This document shows, one piece after another, positions 37,712 through 46,509 of a stretch of 64,000 bases of DNA. The position numbers and the translations under genes were made by a program. The notes under the pieces were generated by a model. It ran no database searches. It was not told the DNA's origin and saw only the letters and a list, made by a program, of their open reading frames with translations. This stretch comes from Streptomyces sp. NRRL S-118. Its GTDB lineage: Bacteria > Actinomycetota > Actinomycetes > Streptomycetales > Streptomycetaceae. Location: assembly GCF_000716335.1 (NCBI RefSeq), contig NZ_KL591004.1:45910-109909 (forward strand), read 5' to 3'. Each line of letters begins with the position of its first letter. The first letter of the stretch is position 1.

Positions 37712-38226
37712 TGCGACCCGTACATCCCTTGTCCGCCCCCGTCGATCCCGTACCCGGTTCCGTACCCGATCCGGTACGGGATCCATGGCGCGCGCCGATG
37801 CGCCGGGCCATGGAGGAGGCCGAGCGCGCCGCGCTGGCCGGTGACGTGCCGGTCGGCGCGGTCGTGCTGGCACCCGACGGCACGGAGATCGCCGCCGGGC
37901 ACAACGAGCGCGAGGCGACCGGCGATCCGACCGCGCACGCCGAGGTGCTGGCGCTGCGCCGGGCGGCCGAGCGGCTCGGGGCGTGGCGGCTGTCCGGCTG
38001 CACACTGGTCGTCACGCTGGAACCGTGCGTGATGTGTGCCGGCGCGCTCGTGCAGTCGCGGGTGGAGCGGCTGGTGTTCGGGGCGCTGGACGAGAAGGCC
38101 GGTGCCGTGGGCTCGCTGTGGGACCTCGTACGGGACCGGCGGCTCAACCACCGCCCGGAAGTGGTGCACGGGGTACTGGCGGAGGAGTGCTCGGCGCTGC
38201 TGACACGCTTCTTCCGCGAGCGCTGA
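37711..38226 (+). CDS. tadA: tRNA adenosine(34) deaminase
   Basis: A 171-residue CDA-fold zinc enzyme that deaminates A34 to inosine in tRNA-Arg(ACG), which is encoded at 58025-58097. Catalytic motifs are complete: HAE at 76-78 and PCVMC at 105-109. GTG at 37711 overlaps the upstream stop by one base, but the first 29 residues (repeated VDPV/VPDPV) are not part of the fold. ATG at 37798, giving 142 residues, matches the usual length and may be the true start. Confidence 0.94.
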   Translation: MRPVHPLSAPVDPVPGSVPDPVRDPWRAPMRRAMEEAERAALAGDVPVGAVVLAPDGTEIAAGHNEREATGDPTAHAEVLALRRAAERLGAWRLSGCTLVVTLEPCVMCAGALVQSRVERLVFGALDEKAGAVGSLWDLVRDRRLNHRPEVVHGVLAEECSALLTRFFRER

Positions 38227-38338
38227 CCCGGCCGGAACGGACCGGGGACGGGCCGGGGACGGGGACGCCGGCGTGCTTCGGCGGCGGCGTCGGCCATCGA
38301 TTTCAGCGAAGCGGCACCTTTGGGCTAAGCTCTCTCTC

Positions 38339-38423
38339 GGTAGCGTGTCCGAGCGGCCGAAGGAGCTCGCCTCGAAAGCGAGTGTGGCGCAAGTCACCGA
38401 GGGTTCAAATCCCTCCGCTACCG
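38339..38423 (+). tRNA. tRNA-Ser(CGA)
   Basis: An 85-nt class-II tRNA: GGTAGCG/CGCTACC acceptor, anticodon loop CTCGAAA with CGA, long variable arm, T-loop TTCAAAT, discriminator G. CCA is not encoded. Confidence 0.97.
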
Positions 38424-38432
38424 CTCTTCCGT

Positions 38433-38468
38433 GAAGGGCCCCGGCACACCGACGCGCCGGGGCCCTTC
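38433..38468 (+). terminator. Terminator after tRNA-Ser(CGA)
   Basis: A 13-bp perfect stem (38433-38445 with 38456-38468) and 10-nt loop, 10 nt after the tRNA. Confidence 0.82.
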
Positions 38469-38536
38469 GCCATGCCCTCGGTTAGACTCACGCGACCGCC
38501 CAGGGGATCACAGGGGAGAACGGGGAGTCCGGGCCG

Positions 38537-38701
38537 ATGGTGCAAGCGAAGAAGGTCACGCTCTATGTCGTCGTCGTCTTCGTGCTGTACACGATCATCA
38601 ACTCCCCGGACCGGGCCGCCGACCTCGTGCAGGTAGGGTTCGAGGGCATTTCGAGCGCCGCTCAGGGCGTCGGCGCGTTCATGACCGAGCTGGTCAACTA
38701 G
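38537..38701 (+). CDS. Short single-helix membrane protein
   Basis: A 54-residue protein. A lysine-containing start (MVQAKK) is followed by one hydrophobic helix (VTLYVVVVFVLYTII) and an amphipathic tail with conserved-looking NSPDRAADLVQVGFEGISSAA. I recall similar proteins of this length in many Streptomyces but no function. ATG at 38537 follows GGGGAG. It ends 26 nt before the Dabb gene on the same strand, so they may be one operon. Confidence 0.75.
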   Translation: MVQAKKVTLYVVVVFVLYTIINSPDRAADLVQVGFEGISSAAQGVGAFMTELVN

Positions 38702-38727
38702 GCATTCGAAGCACCGAGGAGTCCGCT

Positions 38728-39021
38728 GTGATCCGCCACTTGGTCCTCTTCAAGCTCAACGAAGGTGTACGGCGCGACGAGCCGCGCGTCGTCGAGGCCG
38801 TGAAGGCGTTCGAGGAGCTCGGCGGGATCATCCCGGAGCTGACGTTCTGGGAGTGCGCCTGGAACATCACCGACCGGCCGATCGCGTACGACTACGCCAT
38901 CAACTCCGCCGTCCAGGACACGGACGCCCTCAAGCGGTACCTCGAGCACCCGGCCCACCAGGCGGCCGCCGGCCGGTGGCGCGAGTTCGCCACCTGGGTG
39001 ATCGCCGACTACGAGTTCTGA
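38728..39021 (+). CDS. Dabb (stress-responsive A/B barrel) protein
   Basis: A 97-residue dimeric ferredoxin-like barrel. The start MIRHLVLFKLNEGV and the segments GGIIPELTFWECAWNITDRP, YDYAINSAVQDTDALKRYLEHPAH and WVIADYEF are typical of the family. Members range from plant stress proteins to polyketide cyclases, so the role is open. GTG at 38728. It may be co-transcribed with the short membrane protein and is closed by a terminator at 39046. Confidence 0.92.
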   Translation: MIRHLVLFKLNEGVRRDEPRVVEAVKAFEELGGIIPELTFWECAWNITDRPIAYDYAINSAVQDTDALKRYLEHPAHQAAAGRWREFATWVIADYEF

Positions 39022-39045
39022 GCCCCGCCTCCGCCCGCGGCTTCC

Positions 39046-39081
39046 CGAGCCCCGCACCGGTCGTTCCCGGTGCGGGGCTCG
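39046..39081 (+). terminator. Terminator of the Dabb gene
   Basis: A perfect 15-bp stem (39046-39060 with 39067-39081) with a 6-nt loop, followed by TCGTTTT, i.e. with a real U-tract. Confidence 0.88.
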
Positions 39082-39207
39082 TCGTTTTGCCCGCGTCGCG
39101 GACGACAACACGGCGTTATCGGGTGCTTGCACACAGTGGACATGTCTTGTGATGCTATGACCGCTTTTGACGCATCAGTTGACCGTACTTGATCGCGAAG
39201 GGGTGGC

Positions 39208-40047
39208 GTGGACGTGCCGGCCAGTACGACGCCTCAACAGGTGCCGCCCCAGAACGAGTCCGAGGGCCGCGCCAAGCCGCAGGGGCGGGCCGCCGACACC
39301 CGGGCGCTCACCCAGGTCCTCTTCGCCCAGCTCAAGGGGTTGCAGCCGGGCACACCGGAGCACAACCGGGTGCGCGGGGCGCTCATCGAGGCGAACCTCC
39401 CCCTGGTGCGGTACGCCGCCGCCCGCTTCCGGTCCCGCAACGAGCCGATGGAGGACGTCGTCCAGGTCGGCACCATCGGCCTGATCAACGCGATCGACCG
39501 GTTCGACCCGGACCGGGGGGTGCAGTTCCCGACCTTCGCCATGCCGACCGTCGTAGGAGAGATCAAGCGGTACTTCCGCGACAACGTGCGGACCGTCCAC
39601 GTGCCGCGCCGACTGCACGAGCTGTGGGTGCAGGTGAACGGGGCGACCGAGGACCTGACGACGGCTCACGGGCGCTCGCCCACGACCGCCGAGATCGCCG
39701 AGCGGCTGAAGATCTCCGAGGAGGAGGTGCTGTCCTGCATCGAGGCGGGACGCTCGTACCACGCCACCTCCCTGGAGGCCGCACAGGAGGGCGACGGGCT
39801 GCCGGGGCTGCTCGACCGGCTCGGCTACGAGGACCCCGCCCTGGCGGGCGTCGAGCACCGGGACCTCGTGCGGCACCTGCTCGTACAACTGCCCGAGCGG
39901 GAGCAGCGGATTCTGATGCTCCGCTACTACAGCAATCTGACCCAGTCCCAGATCAGCCAGGAACTGGGCGTCTCGCAGATGCACGTGTCAAGGCTCCTGG
40001 CCCGCAGCTTCGCCCGGCTCAGATCCGCAAACAGGATCGAGGCGTAA
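39208..40047 (+). CDS. sigF: Sigma factor of the SigB/SigF/SigG family, SigF
   Basis: A 279-residue group 3 sigma factor. Regions 2 ([58 protein letters not shown]), 3 and 4 ([37 protein letters not shown]) are complete. Adjacency to sigN and similarity to S. coelicolor SigF (about 287 residues), needed late in spore maturation and pigmentation, support the name. No anti-sigma or antagonist gene is adjacent. GTG at 39208 has AAGGGG 5 nt upstream. Confidence 0.93.
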   Translation: MDVPASTTPQQVPPQNESEGRAKPQGRAADTRALTQVLFAQLKGLQPGTPEHNRVRGALIEANLPLVRYAAARFRSRNEPMEDVVQVGTIGLINAIDRFDPDRGVQFPTFAMPTVVGEIKRYFRDNVRTVHVPRRLHELWVQVNGATEDLTTAHGRSPTTAEIAERLKISEEEVLSCIEAGRSYHATSLEAAQEGDGLPGLLDRLGYEDPALAGVEHRDLVRHLLVQLPEREQRILMLRYYSNLTQSQISQELGVSQMHVSRLLARSFARLRSANRIEA

Positions 40048-40281
40048 CCGGATCGGGTAGACCCGTACAGCCCACTTCGGGCGCACCAAAAGCCGCACAC
40101 CCCCTGTTTCCTGCACGGATTCCCCCCTTCCTTGTCGACAAGTCACTACAGCGTGTTGCCGACATGTGACATTCTGCTGGAACCGCGTTTGCCGCAGTCT
40201 CGGCGCCGGTATTTCAGGTGGAGGCTGCGTTCCTCCGATGGTCGCGGCCCACGCGACCGTCCGCGACCTCAAGGGGGTGGC

Positions 40282-41271
40282 ATGTCCGCAGAACAGGGCA
40301 GCTCGAAGGTGCTCACGCTCACGCCCGCGTCCGAGCTCGCGCCGGTGGCCATGACCGGGCCGGTACCCATGACCGCGCCGGTGTCCGTGACGGCACCGGC
40401 GCTCGTGACGCTCCCGGCGCCCGTGACGGCGCCGACGGCCATGGACAGCGCGGCCGGCGCGCTCGCCGACGCCCCGCCGACCGCGCCGGCGGCCCCGGAC
40501 GCCTCGGCGGCCATCGACACCCGCACGCTGTCCCGCTCCCTGTTCCAGCGGCTCGCCGTACTCGATCAGGACAGCCCCGAACGCACGTATGTCCGCGACA
40601 CGCTCATCGAGCTGAACCTGCCGCTCGTGCGCTACGCCGCGGCCCGCTTCCGCAGCCGCAACGAGCCGATGGAGGACATCGTCCAGGTCGGCACGATCGG
40701 CCTGATCAAGGCGATCGACCGGTTCGACTGCGAACGGGGCGTGGAGTTCCCGACGTTCGCGATGCCGACGGTCGTCGGGGAGATCAAGCGCTTCTTCCGC
40801 GACACGTCGTGGTCGGTCCGCGTCCCGCGCCGGCTCCAGGAGCTGCGCCTCGCGCTGACCAAGGCCAGCGACGAGCTGGCGCAGAAGCTCGACCGCTCGC
40901 CCACCGTCCCCGAACTGGCCGCCGTGCTGGGCGTGTCCGAGGAGGACGTGGTCGACGGCCTCGCGGTCGGCAACGCGTACACGGCGTCCTCGCTGGACTC
41001 GCCCTCGCCCGAGGACGACGGCGGCGAAGGGTCGCTGGCGGACCGCCTCGGCTACGAGGACAGCGCCCTGGAGGGGGTGGAGTACCGCGAGTCGCTCAAG
41101 CCCCTGCTGGCCAAACTCCCGCCCCGCGAGCGCCAGATCATCATGCTGCGGTTCTTCGCCAACATGACGCAGTCGCAGATCGGCGAGGAGGTCGGCATCT
41201 CGCAGATGCACGTCTCGCGGCTGCTGACCCGGACGCTGGCGCAGCTGCGGGAAGGCCTCATCTCCGACTGA
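40282..41271 (+). CDS. sigN: Sigma factor of the SigB/SigF/SigG family, SigN
   Basis: A 329-residue paralogue of the preceding sigma factor, with near-identical region 2 ([37 protein letters not shown]) and region 4 ([37 protein letters not shown]). It differs by an N-terminal extension of about 75 residues rich in Thr-Ala-Pro-Val units and by a DDGGEG insertion before region 4. The second of a sigF-sigN tandem is known as SigN, linked to development in S. coelicolor. ATG at 40282 has AAGGGGG. A 234-nt gap implies its own promoter. Confidence 0.9.
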   Translation: MSAEQGSSKVLTLTPASELAPVAMTGPVPMTAPVSVTAPALVTLPAPVTAPTAMDSAAGALADAPPTAPAAPDASAAIDTRTLSRSLFQRLAVLDQDSPERTYVRDTLIELNLPLVRYAAARFRSRNEPMEDIVQVGTIGLIKAIDRFDCERGVEFPTFAMPTVVGEIKRFFRDTSWSVRVPRRLQELRLALTKASDELAQKLDRSPTVPELAAVLGVSEEDVVDGLAVGNAYTASSLDSPSPEDDGGEGSLADRLGYEDSALEGVEYRESLKPLLAKLPPRERQIIMLRFFANMTQSQIGEEVGISQMHVSRLLTRTLAQLREGLISD

Positions 41272-41320
41272 GCCCCGCGAAGGGCTTCATAGCTGACGGA
41301 TCATCAGTCACACTTGCGCG

Positions 41321-42127
41321 ATGACCGCGAGGTGGCTCGGACGTGCGGCGGTGGCGCTCTGCGTGGGCGGGGCGCTGACCGCGTGCGGCAGTGGTGGCGA
41401 CGGTGAGGGCAGGGCGGCGGTCGGAGCGGTCGGCTCCCGGCCGGGCGGCGCCCCGTCCGGACCCGTGCCGCCCTCCGGCGAGGTGGTCCTGGTGCCCCTG
41501 GACGGTGCGGCGGCTGACAGGCGCACGGGCACGGACCCCGCCGGCAGCGGCGGCGGCCCGGGGGCGCGCAACGCATCGGGCGCAGGTGCGGGCACGCCCG
41601 GTACGGGGGCGGCACACGGTCGCGGCACGCCTCCGGGTACATCCGGTACGGAGTCGGGCCCGGGCTCCGTCGCGGGTGAGGACCCTGCGGGCGCAGGCTC
41701 CGGCAGACCCGTGCCCGGTACGCCGGTACCCGGTGGGCCGACGCCCGGCACGCCCACGCCCTCCACGCCCGCACCCTCCACGCCGCCGACGGACCGGCCG
41801 CCACCGCCCGCCCCCGCCGCGCTCGTCGTCGGGGATCACGTACGGACGCCGACGGACCGCCGCTGGTGCGAGAAGGTCACGGTGGAGTTCCGCAACACCG
41901 GTGGCGCGCCGGTGCGTTCGGGCACCGTCACCTTCGCCACACACATCATCGGGGCGCTCGGCGTCGACTGGGCGACGGTCGTGTCGACCCAGCCGCTGCC
42001 CGCGCCCCTCACCGCCGGCGCCGCGAAGAGGGAGACGTACACGGTGTGCGTGGACGCCTGGCGGGTGCCGCTGGGCATGCACATCGACACCCGGGACGTC
42101 ACCGCCGACTGGAACGCGGGCGCGTGA
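41321..42127 (+). CDS. Lipoprotein with Pro/Gly/Thr-rich spacer and small C-terminal domain
   Basis: A 268-residue protein. The signal ends in the lipobox LTACG (Cys at about 22). Residues about 25-160 are a flexible Pro/Gly/Ala/Thr spacer with PGTP-like repeats, the kind that crosses cell wall. The C-terminal 100 residues form a beta-rich domain with one Cys pair (RWCEKVTVEFRNTGG, ETYTVCVDAW) that looks like a CARDB or Ig-like fold. Function unknown. The start is ATG at 41321. It is 49 nt after sigN and could be co-transcribed. Confidence 0.78.
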   Translation: MTARWLGRAAVALCVGGALTACGSGGDGEGRAAVGAVGSRPGGAPSGPVPPSGEVVLVPLDGAAADRRTGTDPAGSGGGPGARNASGAGAGTPGTGAAHGRGTPPGTSGTESGPGSVAGEDPAGAGSGRPVPGTPVPGGPTPGTPTPSTPAPSTPPTDRPPPPAPAALVVGDHVRTPTDRRWCEKVTVEFRNTGGAPVRSGTVTFATHIIGALGVDWATVVSTQPLPAPLTAGAAKRETYTVCVDAWRVPLGMHIDTRDVTADWNAGA

Positions 42128-42246
42128 AGCGAAGGGGTTCACCCCGCGCGGACGACCGCCCGCGCCCGTGGAGCGGAGGCGAGGAGCCGAAGGGCTTCAC
42201 CTCGCGCGGGTGGCCGGCCGCCCCGGCGTCCCCGTGAAAGTGCAGC

Positions 42247-42456
42247 TCAGGCGAGGGCGAGCCAGGCGACGGCGGCGACGATGACGACGACCGCGACCAC
42301 GCCGGCGATCAGGCCGGCCCGGGAGCGGGCCGGGGCCGCCGCCGGCTGCTGCCGCGCGGGCGCGCCCTCGTCGACGAACGCGCGGAACATCTGGGTGCTG
42401 CCCGCCGGGTCGTAGTTACCCTCGGGACCCTGCGGAGCATGGGGGTTGTGTGCCAT
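42247..42456 (-). CDS. Small tail-anchored membrane protein
   Basis: A 69-residue protein. A polar N-terminus (HNPHAPQGPEGNYDPAGSTQMFRAFVDEG) and a Pro/Ala spacer precede one C-terminal membrane helix (LIAGVVAVVVIVAAVAWLALA), which places the N-terminus in the cytoplasm. Function unknown. ATG at 42456. It is divergent from the MarR gene and convergent with the lipoprotein gene. Between 42128 and 42246 two imperfect copies of a GAAGGG(G/C)TTCACC-CGCGCGG element occur (about 42131 and 42189). Confidence 0.72.
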   Translation of the reverse strand: MAHNPHAPQGPEGNYDPAGSTQMFRAFVDEGAPARQQPAAAPARSRAGLIAGVVAVVVIVAAVAWLALA

Positions 42457-42562
42457 GGGGCAGGACCCTAGCGAACACGGGCCCGCCGCCCCACCTCCGG
42501 TCCCGGTTGACCTCCCCTTTGCCAGGTCTTTAGTCACCTTCGCCCGTTTTTAGTTTGCCTGT

Positions 42563-42597
42563 AGCAACCAACCTCTTCTATGGTTGCTCTAAGCAAC
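42563..42597. promoter_or_regulatory. Operator of the MarR/exporter operon
   Basis: AGCAACC (42563-42569) and GGTTGCT (42582-42588) form one inverted repeat. GTTGCT-CTA-AGCAAC (42583-42597) is an exact 15-bp palindrome sharing the middle arm. The three AGCAAC half-sites lie 20-54 nt before the MarR start in an AT-rich stretch, the normal place for MarR autorepression. Confidence 0.7.
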
Positions 42598-42616
42598 AAG
42601 ATGCGTGGGGGTGTCC

Positions 42617-43078
42617 ATGGCCGAGCGGAGTCAGTACGAAGAGCTGGCCCGGCAACTGAGCGCCATCGGCGCCGTCAAGCGTGGTCTCGCGCGGCTGCTG
42701 CCCGCCGAGTGCCCGCCCGGCTCCACCGCCGTGCTGGCCCTGCTCGACCGGTACGGCGAGATGCGGATGAGCCGGCTGGCCGAGCTGCTCGCCGTCGACA
42801 TGTCGGTGACCAGCCGGCATGTGGCGCACGTCGCCGAGCGCGGCCTGATCGAGCGGCAGCCGGACCCGGGCGACAAGCGCTCGCGCATCCTGCGGCTGAC
42901 CCCGGCGGGCAAGGACCTGCTCGACGACCTCGGCCGCCGGTCGGCGGACCTGTTCGCCCACCACCTCAAGGACTGGTCCGACGACGACGTCGGACAGCTC
43001 AACGCGATGCTGGCCCGCCTCCGTCGCGACTTCGGGGACTGCCGGGCCCACGCCACCACCCGTACACCCGCGCAATAG
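42617..43078 (+). CDS. MarR family transcriptional regulator
   Basis: A 153-residue winged-helix regulator: CPPGSTAVLALLDRYGEMRMSRLAELLAVDMSVTSRHVAHVAERGLIERQPDPGDKR contains the recognition helix and the D-x-R wing (PGDKRSRILRLT). N- and C-terminal helices form the dimer. It probably represses its own gene and the exporter 20 nt downstream, with release by a small amphipathic ligand. ATG at 42617 has a GGGGG site. The palindromic operator directly upstream supports autoregulation. Confidence 0.94.
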   Translation: MAERSQYEELARQLSAIGAVKRGLARLLPAECPPGSTAVLALLDRYGEMRMSRLAELLAVDMSVTSRHVAHVAERGLIERQPDPGDKRSRILRLTPAGKDLLDDLGRRSADLFAHHLKDWSDDDVGQLNAMLARLRRDFGDCRAHATTRTPAQ

Positions 43079-43098
43079 ACCAGACGTAAAGGAAGTTC

Positions 43099-45591
43099 AT
43101 GTCTACGACCACACCGACCGGTGTGCGGGGCGGCCACCACGCCAAGACCCGTGACGGTGGCGGCGGCGCGCCGATGACGCACCGGCAGATCATGGAGGCG
43201 TTGTCCGGGCTCCTGCTCGGCATGTTCGTCGCCATCCTGTCGTCGACGATCGTCTCCAACGCCCTGCCGGAGATCATCTCCGACCTCGGCGGCGGTCAGA
43301 GCGCCTACACCTGGGTCGTGACGGCCGCCCTGCTGTCGATGACCGCCACCACCCCGCTGTGGGGCAAGCTCGCCGACCTCTTCTCCAAGAAGCTGCTGGT
43401 GCAGCTCGCCCTCGTCATCTACGTGGCGGGCTCGGTCGTCGCCGGTCTGTCGCAGAACACCGGCATGCTCATCGCCTGCCGCGTCGTCCAGGGCATCGGC
43501 GTGGGCGGACTGACCGCCCTCGCGCAGATCATCATGGCCGCGATGATCTCCCCGCGGGAGCGCGGCCGCTACAGCGGCTACCTCGGCGCGACCTTCGCCG
43601 TCGCCACCGTCGGCGGACCGCTGCTCGGCGGCGTGATCACCGACACCGACTGGCTGGGCTGGCGCTGGTGCTTCTACGTCGGCGTGCCGTTCGCGATCAT
43701 CGCGCTTGTCGTGCTCCAGAAGACGCTGAAGCTGCCGGTGGTCAAGCGGCAGGTCAAGGTCGACTGGGCGGGCGCCCTCCTCATCAGCGCCGCGGTCTCG
43801 CTGCTGCTGATCTGGGTCACCTTCGCCGGTGACAAGTACGACTGGCTGTCGTGGCAGACGTACGTCATGGTCGGCGGCGCGGTGGCGCTGGGCGCGCTCT
43901 TCCTGCTCGTCGAGTCGAAGGCGAGCGAGCCGATCATCCCGCTGCGGCTGTTCCGCAACCGCACGATCACGCTGGCCTCGCTCGCGTCGCTCTTCGTCGG
44001 TGTCGCGATGTTCGCGGGCACCGTGTTCTTCAGCCAGTACTTCCAGCTGGCGCGCGACAAGTCGCCGACGATGTCCGGCGTCATGACCATCCCCATGATC
44101 GCGGGCCTGTTCGTCTCCTCGACCGTCTCCGGTTTCGTCATCACCAGGACCGGCCGGTGGAAGGCCTGGCTGGTCAGCGGCGGCGTGCTGGTGACGGGGG
44201 GCCTCGGCCTGCTGGGCACCATCCGGTACGACACCGCCTACTGGCACATCGCGCTCTACATGGCGGTCCTGGGCCTGGGCCTCGGCATGATGATGCAGAA
44301 CCTCGTCCTGTGCACGCAGAACCAGGTCGCCCCGGCGGACCTGGGCTCCGCGTCGTCCGTGGTCACCTTCTTCCGGTCCCTGGGCGGTGCGATCGGCGTC
44401 TCGGCGCTGGGCGCCGTCATGGCCAACCGCGTCACCCACTACGTCCAGGACGGCCTCACCGAGCTCGGCCCGAAGGGCGCGACGCTCGGCCACGGCGGCA
44501 CGGGCGGCGGCGGCATCCCCGACATGGACGCCCTGCCGGCCCCGATCCGCACGGTCATGGAGAGCGCGTACGGACACGGCGTGGCGGACGTCTTCCTCTA
44601 CTCGGCGCCCTTCGCCCTGGTCGCCTTCCTGGTCACTCTGTTCATCAAGGAGGTCGCGCTGAAGAGCAACGCGACGAAGGCCGGGCCGGACGCCGTGACG
44701 AAGGCCGGACCGGAGACCGCGTTCGCGGCTGCCGCGTCCGCCGGACCGGTCGACGAGCCGGCCCCGAACACGGTTCCCGGGCTGCCGGACGGCCCCGTGA
44801 ACGGGAGCGCGAACGGCACCGTGGCCGGCACCGCCGTCCGCGGCACCGTCCGCACCGCCGATGGAGCGGCCGTCGCCCGCGCCGCCGTCACCCTCATCTC
44901 GCTGGGCGGGCGGCAGCTGGGCCGCTCGGTCCCCCACGCCGACGGCAGGTACGCGCTGGACGCCCCGGGTTCCGGCTCGTACGTCCTGATCGCCTCCGCC
45001 GACGGCTTCCAGCCGCAGGCGTCCACGATCGTCGTCGGCGAGGAGCCGCTGCACCACGACATCCTGCTCTCCGGTACGAGTGGGCTCGCCGGCGCGGTGA
45101 GGGCCGCCGAGGGCGGGGCACCGGTCCCGGGCGCGATGGTGATCGTGACGGACGTCCGGGGTGATGTGCTGGCCAGCGGCACGTCCGCGGAGGACGGCAC
45201 CTTCCTCTTCGGCGAGCTCGTGCCCGGCGCGGTGACCGTCGCGGTCAACGCCGACGGCTACCGGCCGCTCGCCCTGCCGGTGGAGATCGGCAGTCAGGGC
45301 GTCACCCGGATCGAGGCCCCGCTGGAGGCGGGCGCCCGGCTCCAGGGCACCGTACGGGCCGGGGCGGAGCGCCGCCCGCTGGCGGACGCGCGCGTCACGC
45401 TCGTCGACGCGGCCGGGAACGTCGTCGCCACGGTGACGACCGGCGAGGACGGCGCGTACGGCTTCGCCGACCTGAACGCGGGCGAGTACACCGTCATCGC
45501 GACCGGCTACCCGCCGGTGGCCGGTGCGCTCACCGTGACCGGCCACGGTCTGGACGGCCACGACATCGAGCTCGCCCACCCCGGCGAGTGA
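43099..45591 (+). CDS. MFS exporter (DHA2/EmrB type) fused to three carboxypeptidase-regulatory-like domains
   Basis: An 830-residue protein. Residues about 30-535 are a 14-helix EmrB/QacA-type transporter (PLWGKLADLFSKK between helices 2 and 3; GRYSGYLGATFAVATVGGPLLGG motif C). After a flexible linker (about 540-575) come three beta-sandwich units of the CarboxypepD_reg type (about 576-650, 653-735, 738-825), each with the D-G-x-Y/F ... G-x-Y/V-T pattern. With 14 helices the tail would be cytoplasmic. ATG at 43099 lies 20 nt after marR. The YceI gene downstream carries the same kind of domain. Confidence 0.93.
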   Translation: MSTTTPTGVRGGHHAKTRDGGGGAPMTHRQIMEALSGLLLGMFVAILSSTIVSNALPEIISDLGGGQSAYTWVVTAALLSMTATTPLWGKLADLFSKKLLVQLALVIYVAGSVVAGLSQNTGMLIACRVVQGIGVGGLTALAQIIMAAMISPRERGRYSGYLGATFAVATVGGPLLGGVITDTDWLGWRWCFYVGVPFAIIALVVLQKTLKLPVVKRQVKVDWAGALLISAAVSLLLIWVTFAGDKYDWLSWQTYVMVGGAVALGALFLLVESKASEPIIPLRLFRNRTITLASLASLFVGVAMFAGTVFFSQYFQLARDKSPTMSGVMTIPMIAGLFVSSTVSGFVITRTGRWKAWLVSGGVLVTGGLGLLGTIRYDTAYWHIALYMAVLGLGLGMMMQNLVLCTQNQVAPADLGSASSVVTFFRSLGGAIGVSALGAVMANRVTHYVQDGLTELGPKGATLGHGGTGGGGIPDMDALPAPIRTVMESAYGHGVADVFLYSAPFALVAFLVTLFIKEVALKSNATKAGPDAVTKAGPETAFAAAASAGPVDEPAPNTVPGLPDGPVNGSANGTVAGTAVRGTVRTADGAAVARAAVTLISLGGRQLGRSVPHADGRYALDAPGSGSYVLIASADGFQPQASTIVVGEEPLHHDILLSGTSGLAGAVRAAEGGAPVPGAMVIVTDVRGDVLASGTSAEDGTFLFGELVPGAVTVAVNADGYRPLALPVEIGSQGVTRIEAPLEAGARLQGTVRAGAERRPLADARVTLVDAAGNVVATVTTGEDGAYGFADLNAGEYTVIATGYPPVAGALTVTGHGLDGHDIELAHPGE

Positions 45592-45687
45592 CCCACGGCT
45601 CGGGTGCCCCGAGCGGAGGCACCCGATGAAGGGGCGGCAGGCAGGGGACGGCCTGCCGCCCCGCTTTCGTACGAGGAGAAGGACCCC

Positions 45688-46509
45688 ATGGCACTGCACG
45701 CACAGGTACGCACCCGCGACGGCTGGGCGGTCCAGCACGCGGTGGTGACGGTGACCGACATGACCGGCACGCAGGTGCTGCGGGCCGATGCCGGGCCCGA
45801 CGGGGTCGTCGCCTCCGGTGCACGGCTCGAGCCCGGCCCGTACACGGTGGTCGTCACGGCCGTCGGATACGCCCCGGCCGCGCGCACCGCGCTGGTGGGG
45901 GCCGGCGGACGGGCCGAACTCGGCGCGGTGGTGCTCGCCCGTGCGGGCGGCGTGGAGCTCCCGCCCCCGGGGATCTGGACCCTGGACCCGGCGCACTCGT
46001 CGGTGGGCGCGGTGGCGCAGCACCTGGGCATCTCCAGCGTGCACGGCCGCTTCACCGAGTTCGCCGGACGCATCCGGATCGCCCCGGACCTCGGGTCGTC
46101 CCGGGTGGAGGCGGTGATCGCGGCGGCCTCCATCGACACGGGCAACGCCCTGCGCGACAAGCACCTGAAGTCCCCGGACTTCCTGGACGTGGAGGCGTAC
46201 CCCGAGATCGTCTACCGCAGCCGCGGCCTGACCCCCGCGGGCCCGGACCGCTGGACCGTCCACGGCACGCTGTCGCTCCACGGCATCAGCCGGGACGTCG
46301 ACCTCGACCTGTCGTACCTGGGCACCGGCCAGGACCCGTGGGGCGGGACGCGGGCGGCCTTCCGCGCCACGGCCGAGCTGCGGCGGGACGACTTCGCGAT
46401 GCACTACAACCAGGTGGTGCAGGCGGGGATCTCTGCGATCGGCACGACGCTCAAGGTGGAGCTGGACGTCCAGGCGGTGCAGGGCGACGGACTGCCCGCG
46501 TCCCTCTGA
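45688..46509 (+). CDS. YceI family protein with N-terminal carboxypeptidase-regulatory-like domain
   Basis: A 273-residue protein. Residues 1-88 are a CarboxypepD_reg-like beta sandwich (ALHAQVRTRDGWAVQHAVVTVTD ... YTVVVTAVGYAPA). Residues about 93-270 are a YceI lipocalin-like barrel (GIWTLDPAHSSVGAVAQHLGISSVHGRF, NALRDKHLKSPDFLDVEAYPEI, GTLSLHGISRDVDLDL). YceI proteins bind isoprenoid or other amphiphilic chains. No signal peptide is present, so it is probably cytoplasmic. ATG at 45688 follows GAGGAGAAGG. It is 96 nt after the exporter, likely one operon. Confidence 0.93.
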   Translation: MALHAQVRTRDGWAVQHAVVTVTDMTGTQVLRADAGPDGVVASGARLEPGPYTVVVTAVGYAPAARTALVGAGGRAELGAVVLARAGGVELPPPGIWTLDPAHSSVGAVAQHLGISSVHGRFTEFAGRIRIAPDLGSSRVEAVIAAASIDTGNALRDKHLKSPDFLDVEAYPEIVYRSRGLTPAGPDRWTVHGTLSLHGISRDVDLDLSYLGTGQDPWGGTRAAFRATAELRRDDFAMHYNQVVQAGISAIGTTLKVELDVQAVQGDGLPASL

